Notes under the pieces: generated by a model
Told to the model about the DNA's origin: nothing
Seen by the model: the letters and a program-made list of their open reading frames with translations, nothing else
The model's database searches: none
Translations under genes and position numbers: made by a program
DNA from: Deltaproteobacteria bacterium
GTDB lineage: Bacteria; Bdellovibrionota; UBA1018; UBA923
Direction of reading: 5' to 3'
Assembly (NCBI GenBank): GCA_016194725.1
Contig: JACQAW010000276.1
Location: 1 to 12,368 of the forward strand
Length of the DNA stretch: 12,368 nucleotides
In this document: in pieces, positions 7,197 to 12,368 of the stretch
Numbering within the stretch: the stretch's first letter is position 1
Layout of the letters: every line of letters begins with the position of its first letter

Positions 7197-7709
7197 TTAT
7201 GCGGTGCGTTTGAACGGAATTCGAAATTCTGCGCCCTGATCGGTTCTGATCGTCAGGCCTTCGTCGCTACACGAAAGCGAAACGGACATGCCGGAGCGCG
7301 TAAATTCCAGATTGACATCGGCGCAGCCGCCGATTTTCAACGACAAGCCACCGTCCCCATGGGTATCTGACGGATGCATCAGCGGCTCATCGCGCGCTGG
7401 CACGGCATCAGTCTCAGCCAGGGACTCCACAACACTGGGACGCATTGGGACCACCTTGGAACTGGGCCTTGAGGTGAAATGCTCCTGCTCCTCGGGCTGT
7501 TCTTCTTGTTCCGTCTCGGGATTTGGCTCCGAAGCGGCAACCGGATTGTTCTGTTTGCCCGTTTCCACTTCGCCTGCATCTGTCGGAGACGTGTCCATCT
7601 TTTTTTCAAGATCTTCGATCTCTTTCATAATACGATCGATTTCTTCGCCCTCGTCTGCGCCGGCCGGTGTCACAGCTTCACTTCTAGAGTCTTTGTCACT
7701 CCGTACCAT
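7197..7709 (-). CDS. Small acidic hypothetical protein, first gene of the rsmD-coaD-aspC operon
   Basis: This 170-residue protein starts at ATG 7709, with GGAGG (7718-7714) 4 nt upstream. Three regions are visible. Residues 20-38 form a short charged coiled coil (E-E-I-D-R-I-M-K-E-I-E-D-L-E-K-K). Residues 40-118 are a Glu/Pro/Ser/Thr-rich, probably disordered linker. Residues 120-166 are a compact beta-rich domain (S-L-K-I-G-G, then V-N-L-E-F, M-S-V-S-L-S, L-T-I-R, E-F-R-I-P-F). There is no signal peptide, so it is probably cytoplasmic. I do not recognise a named family. Its position 22 nt ahead of rsmD makes it the probable first gene of the transcript. The C-terminal domain could be an interaction module, but this is a guess. 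Confidence 0.75.
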   Translation of the reverse strand: MVRSDKDSRSEAVTPAGADEGEEIDRIMKEIEDLEKKMDTSPTDAGEVETGKQNNPVAASEPNPETEQEEQPEEQEHFTSRPSSKVVPMRPSVVESLAETDAVPARDEPLMHPSDTHGDGGLSLKIGGCADVNLEFTRSGMSVSLSCSDEGLTIRTDQGAEFRIPFKRTA

Positions 7710-7747
7710 ATAGCCTCCACTTTTTTTTTCGGCATACCTATTAATTT

Positions 7748-7760
7748 CTGAAGTCTTCAG
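7748..7760. promoter_or_regulatory. Perfect 6-bp dyad in the divergent intergenic region
   Basis: CTGAAG, one T, then CTTCAG: a perfect inverted repeat 38 nt upstream of the minus-strand gene start and 95 nt upstream of the plus-strand start. Its size and position suit an operator, but a 13-bp dyad can occur by chance and no regulator is known here. The rest of 7710-7854 is AT-rich; I could not identify convincing -35/-10 pairs on either strand. Confidence 0.25.
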
Positions 7761-7776
7761 CTACAAAATTTGAAGC

Positions 7777-7814
7777 CGTTGCGGGGCCCAACGAACTTTT
7801 TTTCCCCGTTCAAC
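7777..7814 (+). promoter_or_regulatory. Leader with two mutually exclusive hairpins (attenuator candidate)
   Basis: CGTTG (7777-7781) can pair with CAACG (7789-7793) and is followed by CTTTTTTT, a terminator-like arrangement on the plus strand. Alternatively GTTG-CGGGG (7778-7786) can pair with CCCCG (7804-7808) and CAAC (7811-7814), with a 2-nt bulge. The two stems share the same left arm, so they exclude each other. The only plus-strand gene this could control is the methylase-like gene starting at 7855. No leader peptide is evident; the function is inferred from geometry. Confidence 0.3.
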
Positions 7815-7854
7815 CCAAAACGAAACTTTTTAGCACCTGAGATTTTGAAATTTA

Positions 7855-9639
7855 ATGGAACGCTCGCACGCACAAGAAAATCTTGCCCAGCTCGTGAACA
7901 TCGAGACCCTGCTAGGCAAACTCAGCCGGTCACCCGAAAGGCCACCAACCGCAAACGTCAAAGCATCGCCCGCGCTGCCACGCGAGTTGGCTGCTGCTGT
8001 CGTCGAATGGCCGCGTGAAGTGCTGTCGCTCAAACTCTGCGAACGCCTGAGCGCCCAAAGCCGCGCCAATGCCGAGCAATCCGGGTCCGGGTTCATGTCG
8101 CAGCCGGCCCCTGCGCTGGTCGAGCACATTCACTTGCATCGCCTGGTACAGCCGGCTCGAACCGTGAAAACCTCGGACGAGACACTGGCCAAGCTTGACC
8201 GTCTTTTCGAGCTGCTGACCGTTGACGTGCTTGCCGCGCGCGACCGTCTGCTGATGCTCAACCCCGGCCGACGCAAGATGATCGAGCGCCGCCTGGAATT
8301 CATCGGGCGAAAAATCGCGCGCTCGCGCGGTGAGCGCCTGAACCGCTCGCTTTCGCTTCCCGAAATTCTCAAGGAGTCGTATCGCGACTCTGTTCCCGGC
8401 GCTCCGGTGACCGCTTCGCCCAAGCTGGGCATCGCCGCCTGGCGTGGCTTTGTGTCGGAAGTCGCGCTGTATAACCTGCTCGAGCTTTTTTTCCTCAAAG
8501 GCCTGGACGTGTATGGCTGGCGCAACTTCGAGCCGGCCGACCTGGGTCGCATGAATTTTTCGGCGCACACCTTTCTGAGTCAGCGTGCCGCCGGGTTTGC
8601 TCATGACAAACATTGCTGGAATTTCGTGCGCACCAATCTTTACTCCTGGTACGTGCCTTCGCAGAAAGCTTTAGTCGAGCTGGCCAAGGTGCTCGAAGAA
8701 CTCCGGACAGCCAACTTTACCTGGAGCGACCACGACCTTTCGCATTGGGTGGCCGAGCTGCCTACCGGGCTAAAGCTGCAGCACATGGAGTTCGCCGACG
8801 ACGCCCGCACGGCGGGGATGCTGGCCGACCTGCTCGAAACCCAGCTGAACATGCCGCTGACCTCCAAGTTTCAGGGTCGCGCCGTTTGCCGAAAGTTCTT
8901 CGTGCCGGCGCTCGAGCTGGGCGGCGTGGCGCTTTCTTTACTTGACCGGCTACTGCTGCAGATTCGCCAAAGCGCGCCCAATGCGTTCGAAGGCGGCGTG
9001 GCTGACGAAAGCTCGCAGCTGCACCGGGCAGTCTGGGCCTGCGAAGGCGAAAGCTTCGAGGTTTTCTGGACCGAGGTTTTGGCACTGCTTAAAATTCTTC
9101 GCAGCGCACGCAGCACCAGCGACTATGCGGGCCTCAACAGTCCCCACGCAAATTCCGTGAGTCTTTCGCGTCTGCCTCATGCCATGCACGTGGTGAACTC
9201 GCTGGGCCTTGAGCTGCACAATATGGATCAGCTGCCGCTGGGCGGCCCCGAGGTCTCGAAGCTTCAGCAAGGGTCGGCCGCGCAGATTCAGCAGCTCGAG
9301 GCGTTCGACGTCGCCATCGTTACCGATCATCCCGATCGCGCCAAATCGGCGGCCTGGATGAAAGCTCTGGCCCAGCAGCTGCCCTACTGGCGCGGTCTTG
9401 TGGGAACCGGCACGAACCTGAACTGGGGCGAGCTGCATCTGCACCTGGCCGCGACCAAGTTGAAGGAAAACGGGCTGTGCATTTATCTTTCCCATCGCGC
9501 GCTGCCCGAGGGTGGCGACGGCGAAAAGCTGCGCAAGTCGGTGCTGAATCTGTGCACGCTCGATTATTTTCTCGAGCTGCCCGAAGACGCCCACCGCGCG
9601 GCTGGGACCACCTTTTCGTGCGTGGGGCCGCGCCGCTGA
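7855..9639 (+). CDS. Degenerate N6-adenine DNA methyltransferase-like protein, N-terminal part before the frame break
   Basis: ATG 7855 has only a weak ribosome binding site. The frame holds about 583 native residues before coding sense shifts near 9600; the last residues before TGA 9637-9639 look non-native. A helical N-terminal region of about 330 residues precedes a Rossmann-like methylase core. Residues 347-359 (K-F-F-V-P-A-L-E-L-G-G-V-A) line up with SAM motif I of Eco57I-type enzymes (K-I-L-D-P-A-C-G-S-G) but lack Asp, Cys and the Gly-x-Gly. Residues 484-493 (F-D-V-A-I-V-T-D-H-P) sit where motif IV F-D-x-x-I-x-N-P-P-Y belongs, and NPPY is lost. The following block (L-K-E-N-G-L-C-I-Y-L, then K-L-R-K-S-V-L) matches the strand and helix after motif IV. 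So the fold seems kept while both active motifs are gone. The family call is inference from pattern; the gene itself is secure. Confidence 0.62.
   Translation: MERSHAQENLAQLVNIETLLGKLSRSPERPPTANVKASPALPRELAAAVVEWPREVLSLKLCERLSAQSRANAEQSGSGFMSQPAPALVEHIHLHRLVQPARTVKTSDETLAKLDRLFELLTVDVLAARDRLLMLNPGRRKMIERRLEFIGRKIARSRGERLNRSLSLPEILKESYRDSVPGAPVTASPKLGIAAWRGFVSEVALYNLLELFFLKGLDVYGWRNFEPADLGRMNFSAHTFLSQRAAGFAHDKHCWNFVRTNLYSWYVPSQKALVELAKVLEELRTANFTWSDHDLSHWVAELPTGLKLQHMEFADDARTAGMLADLLETQLNMPLTSKFQGRAVCRKFFVPALELGGVALSLLDRLLLQIRQSAPNAFEGGVADESSQLHRAVWACEGESFEVFWTEVLALLKILRSARSTSDYAGLNSPHANSVSLSRLPHAMHVVNSLGLELHNMDQLPLGGPEVSKLQQGSAAQIQQLEAFDVAIVTDHPDRAKSAAWMKALAQQLPYWRGLVGTGTNLNWGELHLHLAATKLKENGLCIYLSHRALPEGGDGEKLRKSVLNLCTLDYFLELPEDAHRAAGTTFSCVGPRR
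9591..9605 (+). other. Probable 1-nt deletion (frame break) in the methylase-like gene
   Basis: Up to about 9600 the coding frame is that of ATG 7855. From 9603 the -1 frame reads W-D-H-L-F-V-R-G-A-A-P-L-I-R-H and stays open to 10700. One base added in the CG-rich tract 9594-9602 restores a single protein of about 948 residues. I see no slippery heptamer in the correct register. Confidence 0.65.
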
Positions 9640-10700
9640 TTCGCCACCTGAACCATAAGTTTCCAAAGCTTTTTCAAATAGCCAGCGTGGGCGACCACTC
9701 GGGCGTCGAAAATCACGCCCATGCGGGCAAGCGCGGCGCGGGCCATACTCTTTTTGTTGGCGGCGACACCAAGGCTCTCGAGGTGACAACCACCCCGAAC
9801 GGCGAACTGCAGTTTTTCCCTCTGGGTCACTCGGGCACGCCGGCCCGCGACGCACTGGTAATTTTTCCGCACAACCCACTTGATCTGCCCTGGATCGGGG
9901 CGCTGCTGAACTCGGCGCCCGCGCAGTTCTGGATTCGCCATCAGCTTCTTGCCACTGCCGGCAGCGGCAAGACGCCACGCTTCCAGGAGCTGCGCTCATG
10001 CCCGGTGGTCGATCTGTCGCACACCCCTACTGATCTGGTGCACACGGCCTTGGAGTGGATGGGCGAAACCAAACCCGACGCGGCTACCCTGCGCACCTGG
10101 GCGTGCCGGCTGGACTCACCACTTACCGAACGCTACGCCCGCTTTGTGGCCATGGCCAAACGCCACGCTTCACTGGAACGTGTCGTGGCTCGTTATAGGC
10201 CGCTGTTCACCGGCCCCAACTTCGAAGAGCTCAGGCATGAGTCGGTGGGGCAGTTCTATCCGAATGCATTGCTTTGCCACCTTTCGCAGTCGCCGGATCT
10301 GCGCATTCAGTATGCCGACCGCGCGCGCTCAAATCTCATGCCCGAAAACTGGATCCTCGAAGAAGTTCGAACCGTGGCAAAAGATTCGGGCCCGAAAGCC
10401 TTGGCCTATATCGTGGCGCAGACTCGCCAGGGTCCCTCGATTCAGATTCTGGCTCCTTTGGCGATTCGCGACTATTTGACCGCGCAACTGACAGTGCTTG
10501 CCGGGCATACCTGGGGCGAGGCTCTGAGTCTTCTGCGCTGTCCGCGCGATGTAGCCCTGTTTGCGGCACAATGCCTCGAAATCACCAGGGTCGTATCAGA
10601 AACCGCCCGTGAAATGGATATTTACCACCGCGTGCTGGAAGATCTGGCACTGGATCTCTTTGAAATCCCGGTCGACGTGCGCCAATTCCTGCCACACTAA
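9603..10700 (+). CDS. Degenerate DNA methyltransferase-like protein, C-terminal part (TaqI-like specificity region) after the frame break
   Basis: These 365 codons continue the gene that starts at 7855; the same frame is open from ATG 9477, but the sequence before about 9600 is a shadow of the first part. Residues about 674-722 of the rebuilt protein (L-P-W-I-G-A-L-L-N-S, then F-W-I-R-H, then F-Q-E-L-R-S-C-P-V-V) follow the pattern of TaqI-like C-terminal specificity regions, where an L-L-N-S-K helix precedes a short loop and an L-P-I-P strand. This supports the methylase-like reading of the first part. The last 240 or so residues are helical, contain no recognised domain, and end at TAA 10698-10700. 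No restriction nuclease motif (PD-(D/E)xK or HNH) and no nuclease gene was seen nearby. Good length and codon use on both sides of the break argue against old decay. Confidence 0.6.
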   Translation, partial: WDHLFVRGAAPLIRHLNHKFPKLFQIASVGDHSGVENHAHAGKRGAGHTLFVGGDTKALEVTTTPNGELQFFPLGHSGTPARDALVIFPHNPLDLPWIGALLNSAPAQFWIRHQLLATAGSGKTPRFQELRSCPVVDLSHTPTDLVHTALEWMGETKPDAATLRTWACRLDSPLTERYARFVAMAKRHASLERVVARYRPLFTGPNFEELRHESVGQFYPNALLCHLSQSPDLRIQYADRARSNLMPENWILEEVRTVAKDSGPKALAYIVAQTRQGPSIQILAPLAIRDYLTAQLTVLAGHTWGEALSLLRCPRDVALFAAQCLEITRVVSETAREMDIYHRVLEDLALDLFEIPVDVRQFLPH

Positions 10701-10701
10701 G

Positions 10702-10721
10702 TTACTGTAATTATTACGTAA
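10702..10721. promoter_or_regulatory. AT-rich hairpin after the methylase-like gene
   Basis: TTAC (10702-10705) and GTAA (10707-10710) pair with TTAC (10714-10717) and GTAA (10718-10721), with one bulged T and a TTA loop. No T-run follows on the plus strand, so it is a poor intrinsic terminator. It could be an operator ahead of the membrane-protein gene; evidence is structural only. The rest of 10722-10798 shows no convincing promoter. Confidence 0.2.
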
Positions 10722-10798
10722 AAAATTCATGACTAAACTTGTCAACAAAATGCTTGTATGTGGTCCTGCGTCATGATTTAGTCCGCGTCGGCGTTCCC

Positions 10799-11965
10799 AT
10801 GAAAATTAAGCTTAGACACACATTTTTGCAGTGTATCTTTCGACTTCTAATCCTGGCTCTTCTGGGTACAGGAGTGCTTGCGTACGGCGACGATCGCACG
10901 CCAGTCGTGCTCGATTCGCTGGCCGGCACCGATGCTTTTGCCCAGAAACGAATTCAGGAGATGAAAGACGCCGACGTCAGGGAAGTGGAACTCTACCACG
11001 TCGGCGACAGCACGCCCAAAGAGCTCGATGCCCTGGCGCGCGACTTTCAGACTTCGGGAATCACTGTTCATTATAAGAAGGTCACCCTCGCTGAGCTCGA
11101 CTCCATTGCCGATGCACAATCGCAAAAGATATCGCCCATGCTGCCAGGAATTTACGACCTCATTAAATATGACGGGGCTCCCGAAACGCCGGTGCTTCCC
11201 AAAGGGTCCGAGCTGGCCGCGCGCATCAGGCACCTGTTCGGCGTGCCGGGTGGCATCAGCTTCATGACCTATGCGCAAAAGCGCACGGTCAAGGAAAAGC
11301 TGGTCGAAGCCGGCGTGGCCGTGGCCAAAGCCTCGATCACCTCGCTCGTGCTTTACCATTCGCTCATGGCTCAACGCCTGCAAGGTCACGACGTGAATGT
11401 CGCGCTTCCGATCATCGTTTCGGTCGCCTTTAATCTGGGCTTTGATTACTGGCAACGTGGCAACAGCGCCTTCAAAGGACAGGGCAGCAACTATGATTTC
11501 GCCACGGGCAAGCCGGCCATGAACAGAAAGTTCTATCTGCTCGTCGCCTTTCTGCACTCGCTGGTCGTGCGCGAGGCCATGATGGTCGCGGCCCACATCA
11601 CCAGTCACGGCTTTACCATGGGCTGGCTTGGCGCTATGCTTGCAGTAGAAACCTCGGCCAAGGGGCTGCTGGGCAAGAGCCCCATCGAGATGTTCATCGA
11701 ACGGGGCCGGCGTACGCACAGCAAGTGGTGGACCATCGGACTCATGACCCTGTGGGGCACAATGTACTCGTCATTGCAGATTCTTGATCTCTTCGAAGCC
11801 GGGCAGGTTTTTCGCACCACGCTTACCGTACTGGGCACGGTCGGCCTGGGCATGGAGCTTTATCGAGAGCGCGCGTGGCTGCTCGAAAAATTTCGCGGTG
11901 CCGTGGCCTACGTCACCGGACGCAACCGCACCAAAGAGTGCGAAACGCTGCTGGTGTATAAGTGA
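10799..11965 (+). CDS. Unrecognised secreted/polytopic membrane protein coupled to an OPA transporter
   Basis: The start chosen is ATG 10799 (388 residues) because it directly precedes a signal sequence: a basic N-terminus, a hydrophobic stretch at 13-28 and possible cleavage after V-L-A at 28. An upstream in-frame TTG at 10739 would bury this signal. Residues 30-160 form a soluble, probably periplasmic region with alternating strands and helices (P-V-V-L-D-S-L at 35-41, E-V-E-L-Y-H-V-G-D at 62-70, I-T-V-H-Y at 88-92). From about 172 there are five or six hydrophobic segments (roughly 172-194, 199-217, 245-267, 271-291, 310-331, 338-354), so the C-terminal half is an integral membrane domain. 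No family is recognised. The stop overlaps the next gene's GTG as GTGA, which suggests linked function with the transporter. Fold, topology and role are inferences. Confidence 0.7.
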   Translation: MKIKLRHTFLQCIFRLLILALLGTGVLAYGDDRTPVVLDSLAGTDAFAQKRIQEMKDADVREVELYHVGDSTPKELDALARDFQTSGITVHYKKVTLAELDSIADAQSQKISPMLPGIYDLIKYDGAPETPVLPKGSELAARIRHLFGVPGGISFMTYAQKRTVKEKLVEAGVAVAKASITSLVLYHSLMAQRLQGHDVNVALPIIVSVAFNLGFDYWQRGNSAFKGQGSNYDFATGKPAMNRKFYLLVAFLHSLVVREAMMVAAHITSHGFTMGWLGAMLAVETSAKGLLGKSPIEMFIERGRRTHSKWWTIGLMTLWGTMYSSLQILDLFEAGQVFRTTLTVLGTVGLGMELYRERAWLLEKFRGAVAYVTGRNRTKECETLLVYK

Positions 11966-12368
11966 GCTTCGCATTCCTACGCTCGCAGCCGGCCGGCGCG
12001 CCGCTCACCGATAAGTCTGAAATCGACGCTAGCTACCGCCACTGGCGCATCCGCACGATGTACGCGATGTTCGCCGGCTACGCGGTATTTTATTTTTGCC
12101 GCAAAAATCTTTCGGCCGCCACCCCCGCGATCATTCACGAGCTGGGGTTCACCAAAACGCAACTGGGCTCGATCTGGTCGATGCTCTACCTGACCTACGG
12201 CGTCAGCAAGCTGGTCAACGGCGTAATCGGCGACCGCGCAAATCCACGCTACTTCATGGCCATTGGCCTGGTGCTTTCGGCGCTGACCAATATTTTCTTC
12301 GGCATGAGCGCCAGCATCACGGTGCTGGGCATTCTTTGGGCGTTCAACGGCTGGTTCCAGGGCATGGG
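11962..12368 (+). CDS. OPA-family MFS transporter (GlpT/UhpT/UhpC-like), 5' part
   Basis: GTG 11962 overlaps the preceding stop (GTGA) and follows an in-frame stop at 11959-11961, so it is the only upstream start; 135 codons are visible before the window ends. Residues 25-60 (Y-R-H-W-R-I-R, then G-Y-A-V-F-Y-F-C-R-K-N-L-S-A-A-T-P) match the first helix of organophosphate:phosphate antiporters. Arg47-Lys48 correspond to the RK pair of GlpT, where the Arg binds phosphate. Residues 76-107 (Y-L-T-Y-G-V-S-K, then G-D-R-A-N-P-R-Y-F-M-A-I-G-L) are the family signature loop with Lys83 and Asp91-Arg92. The protein resembles UhpC closely in these blocks. Likely substrates are glycerol-3-phosphate, hexose phosphate or phosphoglycerate; UhpC-type members act as sensors instead. 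Which applies cannot be told from this fragment. Confidence 0.88.
   Translation, partial: MSFAFLRSQPAGAPLTDKSEIDASYRHWRIRTMYAMFAGYAVFYFCRKNLSAATPAIIHELGFTKTQLGSIWSMLYLTYGVSKLVNGVIGDRANPRYFMAIGLVLSALTNIFFGMSASITVLGILWAFNGWFQGM

Noticed and set aside
8950..9999. A 349-codon open frame on the minus strand
   Set aside because: It is antisense to the methylase-like gene, very rich in Arg, Gly and Pro as expected for a shadow frame in GC-rich DNA, and shows no domain or ribosome binding site.
7855..10700. A restriction-modification or BREX/DISARM-type defence island
   Set aside because: The methylase-like protein lacks its active motifs, and no nuclease, ATPase, helicase or phosphatase partner is present. 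The neighbours are housekeeping and membrane genes.
10739..10798. TTGTCA as a -35 box, or TTG 10739 as the start of the membrane-protein gene
   Set aside because: No -10 hexamer lies at a suitable distance. Starting at 10739 would place about 20 polar residues before the signal sequence, so ATG 10799 is preferred.
10847..11719. A 290-codon minus-strand open frame
   Set aside because: It is antisense to the membrane-protein gene, which has a signal sequence and ordered hydrophobic segments. The minus frame is His/Arg/Gly-rich without structure.

Overview
The window looks like chromosomal DNA (moderately high GC by eye) from a Gram-negative, deltaproteobacterial-type organism, most likely Bdellovibrionota or Myxococcota. 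The clues are a myxobacterial/Bdellovibrio-type outer-membrane beta-barrel protein followed by a periplasmic TPR protein, which resembles the GltA/GltB-GltC module of the Myxococcus gliding machinery. A second FadL-like outer-membrane protein, several lineage-type hypothetical proteins and standard housekeeping genes fit the same picture. No tRNA, rRNA, CRISPR array, transposase or phage gene was seen. Taxonomy is inferred from protein resemblance only.

Layout. (1) 1-2641, plus strand: the 3' end of a beta-barrel gene, then a secreted TPR protein whose reading frame is broken once near 1197; restoring the frame gives one protein of about 699 residues. (2) 2638-2832: a long imperfect palindrome of about 195 bp fills the gap between convergent genes and contains the stop codons of both. 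(3) 2829-4797, minus strand: a lipoprotein-like gene followed after 1 nt by a FadL/OmpP1-like outer-membrane protein. (4) 4864-7709, minus strand: a compact probable operon of a small acidic hypothetical protein, rsmD, coaD and an aspartate aminotransferase, the last two joined by an ATGA overlap, with a probable terminator at the end. (5) 7710-7854: a divergent intergenic region with a small perfect dyad and two mutually exclusive hairpins, one followed by a T-run. (6) 7855-10700, plus strand: a large protein of about 948 residues, again split by a single-base frame change near 9600. It resembles an N6-adenine DNA methyltransferase with a TaqI-like C-terminal region, but the positions expected to hold the SAM-binding and NPPY motifs are degenerate. 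(7) 10799-12368, plus strand: an unrecognised secreted/polytopic membrane protein, translationally coupled (GTGA overlap) to the 5' part of an OPA-family (GlpT/UhpC-like) organophosphate transporter that runs off the window.

How the genes may work together: the left part concerns the cell envelope (outer-membrane barrels, periplasmic TPR scaffold, lipoprotein). The centre is core metabolism and translation (CoA synthesis, 16S rRNA methylation, amino-acid transamination). The right part holds the most unusual items: an apparently catalytically dead methylase-like protein, and an unknown membrane protein paired with an OPA transporter. Both frame breaks are single-base changes in GC-rich or homopolymer sequence inside otherwise intact genes. 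Sequencing error and recent decay therefore have to be separated before either gene is called a pseudogene.
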